The translations under genes were made by a program, and so were the position numbers. Shown here piece by piece: positions 1-9,713 of a stretch of DNA of 64,000 bases. The notes under the pieces are model-generated. The model was not told where the DNA came from and ran no database searches. It worked only from the letters and a program-made list of their open reading frames with translations. Source of the DNA: Thiocapsa marina 5811 (GTDB lineage: Bacteria > Pseudomonadota > Gammaproteobacteria > Chromatiales > Chromatiaceae); the NCBI RefSeq assembly GCF_000223985.1, contig NZ_AFWV01000018.1, forward strand, positions 26,001-90,000. The letters are read 5' to 3'. The number at the start of each line of letters is the position of its first letter. Positions within the stretch are counted from its first letter, which is position 1.

Positions 1-1
1 G

Positions 2-826
2 AACCTCCTGGATCCCTTCACCCGCGCCGACGGCAGTGCGCTGGGCCTGATCGGCATCCTCTCGCTGGCCGCCTGGGGCCTGGGTTATTTCGGTCAGCCG
101 CACATCCTCGCACGCTTCCAGGCCATCGCGTCGCCCCGAAAGGTCCCGCTGGCCCGCTGGATTGCGGTCACCTGGGTCGCGATCACGCTTGCGGGCGCCA
201 CCTTGACCGGTCTTGCAGGCATCCTGATCATCGAGCAGCCGCTCGCGCCCGAGGCGCGCGAGACGGTCTTCATCCTGCTCGTGGATCTGCTGTTTCATCC
301 GTTGATCGCGGGTCTGCTCCTCGCCGCCATCCTGGCCGCGATCATGAGCACGGCCGACTCGCAGCTGCTGGTGTCCTCGTCGACCTTCACGGAGGATCTC
401 TATCGCACCCTGCTGCGCCGCAAGGCCGGGGCGCGCGAGCTGGTCGCGGTCGGGCGGATCACGGTCGTCGTGATCGCCGTCGCCGCCTTTTGGCTGGCGC
501 TCGATCCGGATGCCATGGTGCTTGATCTGGTCGCCTACGCCTGGGCCGGCTTCGGTGCCGCCTTCGGCCCGGCACTGGTCCTCTCGCTGTATTGGCCGCG
601 CATGACCGGGCTCGGCGCGCTCGCCGGGATCCTGGTGGGCGGCCTGACGGTCTTGGGATGGCGGCAGCTCGAGGGCGGCCTGTTCGAGCTCTACGAGATC
701 GTACCCGGCATCCTCTTCGCAACGCTTGCAATCGTTTTGGTCAGTCGCGCGGACAAGCGAAACCACGAGGGGCTCGCCGCGCGTTTTACCAAGGTCGAGG
801 CCGAGCTGAAGGCACCGCCGGCATGA
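2..826 (+). CDS. putP: Sodium/proline symporter, C-terminal part (truncated by window edge)
   Basis: This is the C-terminal ~274 residues of a sodium:solute symporter that imports proline with Na+ through the inner membrane. The reading frame is open from the window edge, so the start lies outside. Visible family features are the GYFGQPHILARF motif near the left edge, typical of PutP, and several long hydrophobic segments, including one with IMSTADSQLLVSSSTFTEDLYR, a conserved block of the symporter core. The stop overlaps the ATG of the next small gene (ATGA), so the two are probably translationally coupled. PutP is preferred over PanF or other members because of the FGQPHI block; the exact substrate is inferred. 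Confidence 0.88.
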   Translation, partial: NLLDPFTRADGSALGLIGILSLAAWGLGYFGQPHILARFQAIASPRKVPLARWIAVTWVAITLAGATLTGLAGILIIEQPLAPEARETVFILLVDLLFHPLIAGLLLAAILAAIMSTADSQLLVSSSTFTEDLYRTLLRRKAGARELVAVGRITVVVIAVAAFWLALDPDAMVLDLVAYAWAGFGAAFGPALVLSLYWPRMTGLGALAGILVGGLTVLGWRQLEGGLFELYEIVPGILFATLAIVLVSRADKRNHEGLAARFTKVEAELKAPPA

Positions 827-1026
827 GCGAGCGGCCTGCGACACCGAATGCCGACCCGCCGTTGCGTCAATGGGATGATCTCGGCGAGGAGGAGCAGACC
901 GCACTCTTGATCGAGTATGGCTATCATCTGGAGCAGCTGCCCCCGACTTGCGATCTTCGCACCAAAGTCGAGCGTCTCGAGCAGTGGCTTTTAGGTCGGC
1001 GTATCCGCTATCAGCACGAGGACTGA
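823..1026 (+). CDS. Small hypothetical protein coupled to putP
   Basis: A 67-residue acidic, soluble protein starting at the ATG that overlaps the putP stop by four bases. No signal peptide or membrane segment is visible. It contains an acidic stretch (DDLGEEEQ) and a C-terminal amphipathic segment (TKVERLEQWLLGRR). I do not recognise a named domain. The overlap and codon use like its neighbours suggest it is real and co-expressed with the symporter, perhaps as an accessory or regulatory peptide. Function unknown. Confidence 0.65.
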   Translation: MSERPATPNADPPLRQWDDLGEEEQTALLIEYGYHLEQLPPTCDLRTKVERLEQWLLGRRIRYQHED

Positions 1027-1185
1027 TATCCGCGAGAAAAGAGGGTTGAAAAAGCAGCCGACAACGGGCGACGCCGTCATCGTGTCGTCATCAATCGTCA
1101 ATAGAATGCGCCTCAGTCGACTTGCCCCAACCCGGCAAGGCCACGTCGACCTCGGCGAACCACGCTGCGAATTCGAGGTTTTCAC

Positions 1186-1272
1186 CTGAACCGCGTCGAC
1201 GGCGACGGCGGAAAGCCGCTGCAGGGCCGCGGCTCATTTGAAACATCCCAGATCACTCCGGACGCGGTTCAG
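1186..1272. repeat. Single 87-bp CTGAACCGCG terminal-inverted-repeat module
   Basis: Starts CTGAACCGCGTC and ends GGACGCGGTTCAG, the terminal inverted repeat of the family described in the findings. It fills the space just before phoB, ending six bases before its ATG, and so lies in the promoter/leader region of phoBR. The rest of 1027-1278 shows no gene. Confidence 0.8.
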
Positions 1273-1278
1273 AACACC

Positions 1279-1965
1279 ATGACCACCATTCTTGTCGTCG
1301 ACGATGAACCGGATATTCGCGAAGTCATGCGTTTTGCGCTCGAAAACGCCGAATTCCGCGTGATCGAAGCCGCACATGCGGACGAAGCGCGCAAGCTCCT
1401 GACCAACGAGAGCCCGGACCTCATCCTGCTCGACTGGATGCTGCCCGGACGCTCCGGTCTCGAGCTGGCCCAACAGCTCAAGCAGAATCCCAAGAGCCGC
1501 ACCGTACCCATCATTATGGTCAGCGCCCGCGGCGAGGAAGAGGACCGGATCAAGGGTCTCGACACCGGGGCAGACGACTACATCGCCAAGCCCTTCTCGC
1601 CGCGCGAGATGGTCGCTCGCGTGAAGGCGGTCCTGCGGCGGGCGAAGACCGACGAGCCGGCGGACGAGATCGACGTCGGGGGTCTGCGCATCGACAACAT
1701 CAGCCATCGCGTCACTGCCGAGGGTCGCCCCGTCGACATCGCCCCGACCGAGTATCGGCTCCTGCATTTCTTCATGACCCACGCAGACCGCGCCTTCAGC
1801 CGCTCGCAGCTGCTCGATCAGGTCTGGGGCGATCAGGTCTATGTTGAAGAGCGCACGGTCGACGTGCATGTCCGCCGACTGCGCAAGGCGCTCGAGGCGT
1901 CCGGCCACGACCGACTGCTCCAGACCGTGCGCGGTGTGGGCTATCGGTTCTCGGACAAGACCTGA
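1279..1965 (+). CDS. phoB: Phosphate regulon response regulator, OmpR/PhoB family
   Basis: A 228-residue two-domain response regulator. Residues ~1-120 are a receiver with the acidic pair DDE at 8-10, phospho-acceptor Asp52 (LLDWMLPG) and the conserved Lys in IAKPFSPRE near 103. Residues ~130-228 are an OmpR-type winged helix (PTEYRLLHFF, VDVHVRRLRKAL, VRGVGYRF). Length and the RLLHFF/GDQVYVEERTVDVHVRRLR segment match PhoB, which binds pho boxes and activates phosphate-scavenging genes when phosphorylated by PhoR. phoR follows five bases after the stop. No pst genes are nearby. A repeat module occupies its upstream region. Confidence 0.92.
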   Translation: MTTILVVDDEPDIREVMRFALENAEFRVIEAAHADEARKLLTNESPDLILLDWMLPGRSGLELAQQLKQNPKSRTVPIIMVSARGEEEDRIKGLDTGADDYIAKPFSPREMVARVKAVLRRAKTDEPADEIDVGGLRIDNISHRVTAEGRPVDIAPTEYRLLHFFMTHADRAFSRSQLLDQVWGDQVYVEERTVDVHVRRLRKALEASGHDRLLQTVRGVGYRFSDKT

Positions 1966-1970
1966 CACGA

Positions 1971-3422
1971 TTGGCCGCGAAGCCAAACCCAAGGGGAGAG
2001 TCCGGGCGTCGGGCCCTGTCGTTCGAGGTGTGGCTGTTGACGGCCACGATCGTCTCGTGCATCGGGCCTTGGCTGATCGCGCCCGAATGGGCTTGGGTCG
2101 GAACGGCGTTCCTCGTCGCCTATCTGCTGCGTCATCTTTACTTGCTGACGCGTCTGGCACTGCTGATCCGGCGCCACCATCGGCTCATCCCGCCCTTTCC
2201 GCGCGGGCTCTGGGGCGAGATCTATCGCAGCATCGCCCAGTATCAGCAACGCGGTCGCAAGGGCCGCAAGCGCCAGATCCGCTTCACACGTCGCTTTCGC
2301 GAAGCGGCCAACGCGGTACCCGACGGCCTGGTCATTCTCGACAAACAGCACCGGGTCGACTGGGCGAATCCGGCCGCGGCGACCTTGATGAACGTGCACT
2401 GGCCGGAAGACGACGGTCGGCCGCTGTTCGAGATCCTGACCCATCCGGATCTCAAGGGCTTTGTCGAGACCGGCGAATCCTTGCGGCCGATGGATTTCGC
2501 CCCGGAGCACAATCGCGCCCTGATGCTGTCGCTGCGCATCACGCCCTTCGGCGAGCGCAAGCGTCAGCGGCTCGTGGTCGCACGCGACATCACCAAGATC
2601 TACCATCTGAACATGATCCGGCGGGATTTCGTCGCCAACGCCTCGCATGAGCTGCGCACGCCCTTGACGGTCATCGCAGGGTTTCTCGAGAGCCTGATCG
2701 ATGCCTCGGCGACACCCCCGAACCATCGTCGGCCTTTGACCCTGATGCACAATCAGGCCGAGCGCATGCGCCTGATCATCGAAGATCTGCTGACGCTCTC
2801 GCGCCTGGAGATGTACGAGCACCCGGAGGTGCAGGAGAGCGTCGATGTCCCGGACGAGCTGCATCTGATCCTTCAAGAGGCGCACGCATTGAGCAAGGGC
2901 CGCCACGCCTTCTCGATCGACATCGACGAGGATCTCCTCCTGCTCGGCAGCCAGCCCGAGCTGCGCAGCGCCTTCTCCAATCTCATCTTCAACGCGGTCA
3001 AGCACACACCCGACGGTACCGAGATCCGTATTCGGTGGTCGACGTGGAGCGACGGCCCGGAGCTGCGCGTGGAGGACAACGGGCCCGGCATCGAGCCCGA
3101 GCATCTGCCGAGACTGACCGAACGCTTCTACCGGATCGACAAGGCGCGCTCGCGCGAATCCGGGGGCACCGGACTCGGTCTCGCCATCGCCAAGCACATC
3201 ATGAACCGACATGATGCGCGCCTGCTGATCGCAAGCGAGATCGATCGGGGATCGACCTTTTCGTGCGTCTTCCCGCACGCCCGAGCGATCCCCCGCGACG
3301 AGGCCGAACACACGACCGCACCTTGCGCGGCGCCTGAACCGACAACCGAAAACCGATCGGCCGTCGGGCCCGATGGGGCCTGTTTGCATCGGAACCGAGC
3401 TGGACGTTCCGCCGCTTGTTGA
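1971..3422 (+). CDS. phoR: Phosphate regulon sensor histidine kinase
   Basis: A 483-residue membrane sensor kinase starting at a TTG five bases after phoB. Two hydrophobic segments lie near residues 20-65, followed by a basic linker (RRGRKGRKRQIRFTRRFR), a PAS domain (~105-210, NAVPDGLVILDK), the HisKA H-box NASHELRTPL with His226, and an HATPase domain with an N-box (FSNLIFNAVKHTPDG) and G-boxes (EDNGPGI, GGTGLGLAIAK). This is the usual PhoR layout, although the ~55-residue C-terminal tail after the ATPase domain is longer than usual. Together with PhoB it forms the phosphate-starvation two-component system. Confidence 0.9.
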   Translation: MAAKPNPRGESGRRALSFEVWLLTATIVSCIGPWLIAPEWAWVGTAFLVAYLLRHLYLLTRLALLIRRHHRLIPPFPRGLWGEIYRSIAQYQQRGRKGRKRQIRFTRRFREAANAVPDGLVILDKQHRVDWANPAAATLMNVHWPEDDGRPLFEILTHPDLKGFVETGESLRPMDFAPEHNRALMLSLRITPFGERKRQRLVVARDITKIYHLNMIRRDFVANASHELRTPLTVIAGFLESLIDASATPPNHRRPLTLMHNQAERMRLIIEDLLTLSRLEMYEHPEVQESVDVPDELHLILQEAHALSKGRHAFSIDIDEDLLLLGSQPELRSAFSNLIFNAVKHTPDGTEIRIRWSTWSDGPELRVEDNGPGIEPEHLPRLTERFYRIDKARSRESGGTGLGLAIAKHIMNRHDARLLIASEIDRGSTFSCVFPHARAIPRDEAEHTTAPCAAPEPTTENRSAVGPDGACLHRNRAGRSAAC

Positions 3423-3487
3423 TGTTCGCGCGCGGGCGTAGGATTCGAAGCCGTTCCCGGTCGCAACAGGTCGCGGAGGATTCGCTG

Positions 3488-4381
3488 ATGATCGCCTTAA
3501 GCAAAGGTCTCGCCCTAGGCTGTACTCTGGTGCTGGCCGGACTGTCCTCGGCGACGTGGTGCGCCGATCTCGACGAGATCCGGGAGCGCGGCGAATTGCG
3601 CCATCTCGGCATCAAATACGCCAACTTCGTCACCGGTTCCGGCGACGGTTTCGACGTTGAATTGGTGAAAGGATTCGCGCAGGAACTCGGTGTCGACTAC
3701 GTCCTCGTCGACACGAATTTCTACAACGTCATGCGCGATCTGTTGGGCAAGGACGTGGTGCGCAATGGTTCGGAGGTCACACTCGAAGGCGACTACCCGA
3801 TCCGCGGGGACATGATCGCGGCCGGGTTTACCGTGCTCCCTTGGCGCGAGCAGGTGCTGCTGTATTCGCAACCCACGTTTCCGTCTCAGGTGCTCCTGGT
3901 CGCCCGCTCGGAATCCGAGCTTTCCCCGATCGCGGGTAGCGACGACCTCTCCCGTGATATTCTTCAAACCAAGGCGCTGATCGGATCCAAAAGCCTCTTG
4001 GTGATGGAGCGGACCTGTCTCGACCCGGCCAACTACGGCTTGACCGGTGCCGGGGTCGATCTGAAGTCCTATACCAAGAGCTCGAACCTCAACGAAATGG
4101 TCCCGGCGCTGCTCAACGAGGAGGCGGAGCTGACCCTGCTGGACGTCCCGGATGCCATTCTCGATCTGAAGAAATGGGCCGGTAACATCAAGATCGTCGG
4201 CCCTATCTCGGAACATCAGGATCTTGCCGCCGCTTTTCCGAAGAGCTCGCCTGCCCTGCGTGACGCCTTCGACGACTACCTCGCGAGAATCAAGGCCGAT
4301 GGCACCTACGATCGCTTGGTCGACAAATACTACCCGGGGATCCGTCGCTACTTTCCCGGGTTCTTCGAGCGCGACTCCTGA
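3488..4381 (+). CDS. Periplasmic solute-binding protein, family 3-like
   Basis: A 297-residue exported protein with an N-terminal signal peptide (hydrophobic core KGLALGCTLVLAGLSSATWC, cleavage near ADLDEI). The mature part starts LDEIRERGELRHLGIKY, the opening of amino-acid-type (SBP_bac_3) binding proteins, and ends with the DGTYDRLVDKYYPG block of the same family. The ATG at 3488 is chosen because GGAGG precedes it and it gives a clean signal peptide; a longer frame exists upstream. No transporter permease or ATPase is adjacent. It lies 138 bp before a hybrid sensor kinase, so it may feed that kinase as a ligand sensor instead of a transporter; this is inference. Confidence 0.82.
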   Translation: MIALSKGLALGCTLVLAGLSSATWCADLDEIRERGELRHLGIKYANFVTGSGDGFDVELVKGFAQELGVDYVLVDTNFYNVMRDLLGKDVVRNGSEVTLEGDYPIRGDMIAAGFTVLPWREQVLLYSQPTFPSQVLLVARSESELSPIAGSDDLSRDILQTKALIGSKSLLVMERTCLDPANYGLTGAGVDLKSYTKSSNLNEMVPALLNEEAELTLLDVPDAILDLKKWAGNIKIVGPISEHQDLAAAFPKSSPALRDAFDDYLARIKADGTYDRLVDKYYPGIRRYFPGFFERDS

Positions 4382-4519
4382 ATCCGGCGTCCTCGGCGCG
4401 CAGGAGCCCCGATCGCGTCGAGAACCGCAAGACCCCTCCGATCGGGGTGACCGCGCCTTCTTCGGCGCTCGACAGACCTCCTCGGGCAGTCGCTCGGGCA
4501 TCGAGCCATCCGCACCGAA

Positions 4520-7279
4520 ATGGCCCTGCTAGGTCGACTCGCCCCGCGCTGGCCGCTCCTTTTAGCGGCCATCTTCTGCGTCTATACGCTTATTCTCCTT
4601 TGGAATATCTTCGCGGCACAAGATCTACTTAGATCAGCCGCGGACACCCGGTTGGTTGCGGACAGCCAACGCCGTGCGATCGCCGTCACCGACTTCACCG
4701 CCGAGCGCCGCAACAGTGCCGTCGACCTCGCCGAGAGCCACGAGATCGAGGCCTACCTGATCAATCTCGCTTTAGGCATGTCCTTGCAGTACGGATTGAA
4801 CACCAATCTCGATGCCATCGAGCAGCGTTTCCGCCGACATTGCGAGCAGAAGACCCTGCGCGGATCGCCGCTCTACGAGCGGATCCTCTACCGCGACGAG
4901 AAGGGCGAGACACTCGTCGACCTGCAGCCCGACGCACCATCGGTGGATCTCCCGGCAGGATTCGAGCATGAATCCACGGTCTCGATTCAAACCGATTCAC
5001 ACCGCTTGATCGCGAGCGCCCCGGTGATCCACAAAGGGGTCTACAAAGGCGTCGTCATCACGGTCGGCACTCTCGATCAACTCGCCTGGCTGCTGATCTC
5101 GAGCGGGGACGAGGAGACATCCTCCGCACGCTATCAGGAGCTTCTCGTCGGACCGAACGGCCTGGTGATCGCACCGCCCGGTTCCGAGATCGCGGTCGAT
5201 TCCGAGCTGGCGCAAGCGCTTGCGCGGCTGCCCGAGGATACCCTCCTGCCGATCGGCGCGGACCCGGATCGCCGAACGGACCGGCGGGGGGCGCGTCGGG
5301 CGGACGCTCCGGCGGATCTCGACGGGATGCTCGCGGTGCGCAGCGCTGTTGCCGGTACGCCCTTATCGCTGCTCACCTTGATGACGGAGGCCTCGGTCTA
5401 CGGACATCTCAGCTCGAGGCTCTTTCTCTACACCTTGGGTGCTTTTCCCTTCGTCCTGCTGTTCGCGGCCGTCGGCTTCGATCGCATGCGGTTGCGGGCC
5501 ATTCTGTTCGAGGAGAAATATGCCCGATCGGATCGTCTGCGCGACCGTCTCGAGCACCAGAACCAACGGCTCTCCGAGGAGATCGCGCGCCGCGAGGCCT
5601 TAGAGCGGGATCTGCTCGACAACACCCGTCGGCTCGAAGAGATGGCGGAATCCCTGAAGACCAGCGTCGCGCGGGCCGAGGATGCCAGCCGTGCGAAATC
5701 CGAGTTTCTGGCGGCCATGAGCCACGAGATCCGAACACCGATGAACGGCATCATCGGGATGACCGAATTGGCGCTCGAGACACCGCTGACCGAGGAGCAA
5801 CGCGACTATCTCGTCGTCGTGAAGTCATCGGCCGACGGCCTGCTGATCATCATCAACGATATCCTCGATTTCTCCAAGATCGAGGCCGGCAAGCTCGCGG
5901 TCGAGTCGATCGATCTCGACCTGCATGCCCTCGTCACCGAGATCATGCGCTCCTTGCGTTTGAAGGCCCGGGAGAAACCGCTGGAGCTCCTCAGCGAGCT
6001 TGCGCCGGGCGTACCGCGCCGCTTGATCGGCGACCCGGGTCGTCTGCGCCAGATCCTCGTCAATCTTCTGAACAACGCGATCAAGTTTACCGAGCAGGGC
6101 GAGGTCGCCCTGTGCGTGGATGCACGGCCGATCGCAGAGGATCGGGTGGAGGTTCATTTCGCCGTGCGCGACACCGGGATCGGCATCTCGGCGGAAAACC
6201 AGAAGCGCATCTTCGATGCGTTCTCCCAGGAGGACGGCTCGATCACGCGTCGGTTCGGCGGTACGGGTCTGGGTCTGACGATCTCCAATCGATTGGCCGC
6301 CTTGATGGGCGGGCGTATCTGGGTCGAGAGCACCCTTGGCGAGGGCAGCACCTTTCATGTGACCCTTCCGCTCGGCGTCGGCGACAGCAACATCGCTGCA
6401 CAGCAACCGCCCGAGCTGAGGGAGAAGCGCGTCTTGCTGGTCGACGACAATGCGGTGAATCGCCGGATTCTCTGTCGCATGCTTGTTCAGTGGGGCATGC
6501 AGGTGACCGAGGCACGCAACGGCCGTGAATGCCTAGCCGTCGTCGCCGATCCGGACATCCGAGCGTTCGATCTGCTCCTGCTCGACTACGAGATGCCGGA
6601 TCTCGACGGTTTCGCAGTGGTCTCCGCGCTCACCCGGATCCAGCGCACGCAACACCTCGAGATGATCATGCTCTCCTCCGGGGTCATTCCCGGCCATTCC
6701 GAGCGCTGCCGAGACCTGGGCATACGTGCCCTGCTCGCCAAACCCGTCGCCTCCGACGAGCTGCTGAAGGCCGTTCAAAACGCCTTGGGAGAACGCGCGC
6801 GGGACACCGCGCACGCGTCCCCGCCAGTCCCGCCAGTCCCGCCAGCCCCGCAGTCACCGCGGCAAGACACGACGCCGCTCAAGATCCTGCTGGCCGAGGA
6901 CAACCCGGTCAATCAGAAACTCATGATCCGACTCCTCGGGAAGTGGGGCCATGAGGTGACCCTGGCCAACAACGGCCGAGAGGCATTGGATCAGGTCGAA
7001 CGGAACACCTTCGATCTCGTTCTGATGGACATGCAGATGCCGGTGATGGGCGGGTTGGAGGCGACCCAGCTGATCCGCGAGCGCGAGCGCGCCGACCCGA
7101 CGGCGGTGCGCATCCCGATTCATGCCCTCACGGCCGCCGCGCTCCCGGAGGAGCGCGCGGCTGCATTGGCTTGCGGTGTGGACGGTTATCTCACCAAGCC
7201 GCTCGAACGGCGCGAATTGCTCGCCCTGCTCGAGCGTCTCTCGATGGCCCCTAGCGAGCGGGTAGACGCGCCTGCGTAG
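4520..7279 (+). CDS. Hybrid sensor histidine kinase with two receiver domains (BarA-like layout)
   Basis: A 919-residue inner-membrane sensor. One membrane helix lies near residues 8-28, then a ~270-residue periplasmic sensor region, a second helix (~298-318, [20 protein letters not shown]), a coiled coil (~325-380, [18 protein letters not shown]), HisKA with His402 ([13 protein letters not shown]), and an HATPase domain ([24 protein letters not shown]). Two receivers follow with phospho-acceptors Asp689 (LLDYEMPD) and Asp837 (LMDMQMPV), joined by a short proline-rich linker ([13 protein letters not shown]). No HPt domain is present at the C-terminus, so phosphorelay must use a separate HPt protein. 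Its ligand is unknown. Confidence 0.9.
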   Translation: MALLGRLAPRWPLLLAAIFCVYTLILLWNIFAAQDLLRSAADTRLVADSQRRAIAVTDFTAERRNSAVDLAESHEIEAYLINLALGMSLQYGLNTNLDAIEQRFRRHCEQKTLRGSPLYERILYRDEKGETLVDLQPDAPSVDLPAGFEHESTVSIQTDSHRLIASAPVIHKGVYKGVVITVGTLDQLAWLLISSGDEETSSARYQELLVGPNGLVIAPPGSEIAVDSELAQALARLPEDTLLPIGADPDRRTDRRGARRADAPADLDGMLAVRSAVAGTPLSLLTLMTEASVYGHLSSRLFLYTLGAFPFVLLFAAVGFDRMRLRAILFEEKYARSDRLRDRLEHQNQRLSEEIARREALERDLLDNTRRLEEMAESLKTSVARAEDASRAKSEFLAAMSHEIRTPMNGIIGMTELALETPLTEEQRDYLVVVKSSADGLLIIINDILDFSKIEAGKLAVESIDLDLHALVTEIMRSLRLKAREKPLELLSELAPGVPRRLIGDPGRLRQILVNLLNNAIKFTEQGEVALCVDARPIAEDRVEVHFAVRDTGIGISAENQKRIFDAFSQEDGSITRRFGGTGLGLTISNRLAALMGGRIWVESTLGEGSTFHVTLPLGVGDSNIAAQQPPELREKRVLLVDDNAVNRRILCRMLVQWGMQVTEARNGRECLAVVADPDIRAFDLLLLDYEMPDLDGFAVVSALTRIQRTQHLEMIMLSSGVIPGHSERCRDLGIRALLAKPVASDELLKAVQNALGERARDTAHASPPVPPVPPAPQSPRQDTTPLKILLAEDNPVNQKLMIRLLGKWGHEVTLANNGREALDQVERNTFDLVLMDMQMPVMGGLEATQLIRERERADPTAVRIPIHALTAAALPEERAAALACGVDGYLTKPLERRELLALLERLSMAPSERVDAPA

Positions 7280-7399
7280 ACCCGCAACGATCGAATTCAC
7301 GACCCGAGGCGATTTCCGGGACGGGATCGACCAAACTTTAGGGACGATTCAAGTCGCCCCAAAGTCCTTGCAAGTATCCATACTTAAAAAGGTGAAATC

Positions 7400-7485
7400 C
7401 TGAACCGCGCCTCCAAAAAGTTCAGAACAATCCTGGAGCCCGACACAACATGAAAATGTCGCATTTCACTCGGGGCGCGGTTTAG
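7400..7485. repeat. Single repeat module overlapping the aminotransferase stop
   Basis: An 86-bp module beginning CTGAACCGCGCC and ending GGCGCGGTTTAG. Interior sequence around ATGAAAATGTCGCATTTCACT matches the B-type modules at 47904-47990 and 63287-63372. It sits between the convergent hybrid kinase and aminotransferase genes, and its last bases hold the TAA stop (7482-7484, minus strand) of the aminotransferase. An AT-rich stretch (ATACTTAAAAAGGTGAAAT) precedes it. Confidence 0.85.
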
Positions 7486-9017
7486 GTGCTCTGCGTCAAT
7501 CCGCTTCGAGCGACCTGATCGATGAGTCGGCCGAAGACGTACTCGACCTCCTCGTAGCTGTTGTAGACGCCGTGGGTCGAGATCCGGAATCCGATCCGGT
7601 CGTCGGCGGGTGCGCGCTGGCTGCTGCGCCAGGTCACGGAGCGAATGTAGATCTTGGGCGTCTCCGCGGCGAGGCCGCTCACGATCGCGTTGATCGCGTC
7701 CCTCATCGCCGCGAAGCTAGCCGCGTTGTCTCTGGCTGCGAACGGATTGAAGCAGGTCAGCGCGGTGGCAAACCGCGTGTCTGGATTCTCCTGCACCCAG
7801 AGCGCATCACGACCCCACTGGCCCGCGATCAAACCCTTGAGATGATTGCCGAGCGCGACGCCGCGTTCGTAGATCGAGTACACGCCGATCTGATCGAAGA
7901 AGCTCAAGGCGTCGGTCATGGCATAGACCGCAGGGGTGTTGCTCTCGCCCCGAAACTGCATATAGACGCTCGGGTTCCAGGCGCGGCTCTCGTACCAGGG
8001 GCTCGGATCGACGAAAGGATTCCCGTACAAAAAGAAATTGCCCATCGCGAACGGCGGCAACGGCCCTGCTCCCGAGTTGCGGACATAGAGGATCCCGGTA
8101 CCCGGACCTCCGCAAAGCCATTTGTGACCCGCACCTGCGATAAAATCCGCACCGTAGTCATGGCAATTGATGGGCAGCATCCCCCAACCGTGGGCCGTGT
8201 CGATGATCGAGTAAGCGCCGTAGTCGCGTGCCAGTGCGCACAACTCTGGAATCGGCATCCGCAGACCGTTCTTGTAGAAGATCTCGGAGATGGCGAGATA
8301 CTGTTTGTTGTAGGCCCCCAAGGGCGCGGCAAGTGCGGGCTCGAACCAATCCAGGACGTCCGAGACACTCACGGCATCGGTAAAGCTCGAAGGGATATCG
8401 ACGACGACGACCTCGACCCCGTGGTAGTCCCGTGCCCAGGCGATCGGGCCGGCCAAGGCGGGATGCTCGAAGCTCGTCGTGACGATCCGATCGCCCGACT
8501 TCCAGGGTGTCCCGGCAAAGATCAGATTGCAGGCGTCGGTGGTGTTGTAGCTTAAGACGATCTCGTCGGCGTTCGCACCGTAGACCGCGGCGACCATCGC
8601 CTGACGCGCGCCGGTCGCGGAGGGCGAGGTCGGAAACAGCGCCGGTGCCTCGGCCGCCAGGTTGGCCGACCAGCTCAGCGGATCCGCGGCCTTGTAACGG
8701 TTGTAGACGGCGAGATTGTTGAGCACGAACTCGGGCGGCGAGCCGGTGGTTCCGGTATTCATATGGATATAGTCGCCCGCCAACGAGAAGGCTTGGCGGA
8801 CCCGCCCCCAGTACGCCTCGCCCGTCGGCTGTCCGGAGATGCTCGGCGGAGGCAACAGCTCCCGGCCGAACTGACCCGGCGGAACCCCGAGCGGCCCCGA
8901 CTGGGCCTTGGCAAGAACCTCACCCGGCCCGACGAACCCCGCCGCGATTCCCGCGGAAGCAAAACCCTTTAGAAAATCACGCCGATCAAGACCGGAGCCC
9001 TGTTTGTTCGCTGCCAT
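7482..9017 (-). CDS. Tat-exported class V aminotransferase-fold PLP enzyme
   Basis: A 511-residue protein with a twin-arginine signal (LDRRDFLKGFASAGIAAGFVG), so it is predicted to be folded in the cytoplasm with its cofactor and exported to the periplasm. The rest is a class V aminotransferase/cysteine-desulfurase fold resembling isopenicillin N epimerase-like proteins: GTTGSPPEFVLNNL near the N-terminus, SYNTTDACNLI, IIDTAHGWGMLPIN, and GAGHKWLCGGPGTG carrying the PLP-binding lysine. The ATG at 9017 has AAGGGG eight bases upstream; a GTG three codons earlier is possible. The substrate is not predictable. An exported PLP enzyme is uncommon. The stop codon lies inside a repeat module. Confidence 0.85.
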   Translation of the reverse strand: MAANKQGSGLDRRDFLKGFASAGIAAGFVGPGEVLAKAQSGPLGVPPGQFGRELLPPPSISGQPTGEAYWGRVRQAFSLAGDYIHMNTGTTGSPPEFVLNNLAVYNRYKAADPLSWSANLAAEAPALFPTSPSATGARQAMVAAVYGANADEIVLSYNTTDACNLIFAGTPWKSGDRIVTTSFEHPALAGPIAWARDYHGVEVVVVDIPSSFTDAVSVSDVLDWFEPALAAPLGAYNKQYLAISEIFYKNGLRMPIPELCALARDYGAYSIIDTAHGWGMLPINCHDYGADFIAGAGHKWLCGGPGTGILYVRNSGAGPLPPFAMGNFFLYGNPFVDPSPWYESRAWNPSVYMQFRGESNTPAVYAMTDALSFFDQIGVYSIYERGVALGNHLKGLIAGQWGRDALWVQENPDTRFATALTCFNPFAARDNAASFAAMRDAINAIVSGLAAETPKIYIRSVTWRSSQRAPADDRIGFRISTHGVYNSYEEVEYVFGRLIDQVARSGLTQST

Positions 9018-9285
9018 TCCACACACCCCTTGCGCTTAAAATCGATCCGGAGCAATCCACTCTCTGGTGAGCTGCTCATACCGTGGCACACCGAACGCAC
9101 GGTTCCAACGACGACGGAAGAAAGAGGTGAAATCACACGCACCCCATCCATCGCCGGGGGACCGAACGACACGGGTAACGGGAGCTTAATCAGGATCGAT
9201 CGACAGACCTGTGAAGGCAATCACAGGACGGGAGGGGCAGAGACCGAGAGGGGCACCGCCGAACGCGGTGCCCGATACGACAGTG

Positions 9286-9627
9286 TCAGCGAGAGGCGGC
9301 AACGAGCGGGATGGACTCTTCGTCCTGCCTGCCCTGCTCGTCTTGAAACGCTTGGTTGACGCGGTCCCGGAGCTCCTTGCCGGGCTTGAAATGGGGGACA
9401 TGCTTCCCGGCCAAGGCGACCGAGTCGCCGGTCTTCGGGTTACGCCCGATCCGGGGCGGTCGGTAGTGCAACGAAAAGCTTCCGAAACCTCGGATCTCGA
9501 TCCGCTCGCCCGAGGCGAGTGCAGTGCTCATGCGATCGAGGGTCTTTCGTACCGCCTCCTCCACGTCTTTGTAGGGAAGGTGGTCCTGCGCCGCCGCCAG
9601 TACGTCGATCAGCTCTGATTTGGTCAT
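9286..9627 (-). CDS. ihfB: Integration host factor subunit beta
   Basis: A 113-residue HU/IHF-family DNA-bending protein. The start is set at MTKSELID, preceded by AGGAG; the frame extends upstream without family similarity. Conserved blocks are [54 protein letters not shown] and [12 protein letters not shown], where the RNPKTG arm contacts the minor groove. The ~19-residue tail after the usual end is longer than in E. coli. It follows rpsA as in most gammaproteobacteria. It pairs with IHF-alpha, encoded elsewhere. Confidence 0.95.
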   Translation of the reverse strand: MTKSELIDVLAAAQDHLPYKDVEEAVRKTLDRMSTALASGERIEIRGFGSFSLHYRPPRIGRNPKTGDSVALAGKHVPHFKPGKELRDRVNQAFQDEQGRQDEESIPLVAASR

Positions 9628-9652
9628 GGTGTCGACTCCTGGAAAAGGAGAA

Positions 9653-9673
9653 GGGGCCCGCAATACGGGCCCC
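9653..9673 (-). promoter_or_regulatory. Hairpin in the rpsA-ihfB gap
   Basis: Perfect 8-bp stem GGGGCCCG/CGGGCCCC with a 5-base loop, placed between the rpsA stop and the ihfB start. No U-tract follows on the transcribed strand, so it is more likely an attenuator or RNA-processing/stability structure than a full terminator. It could set the lower ihfB level relative to rpsA. Confidence 0.45.
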
Positions 9674-9713
9674 GCCTAAAGAGACATCGTGCAAGAGGCA
9701 TCGCGAAGGGCTA

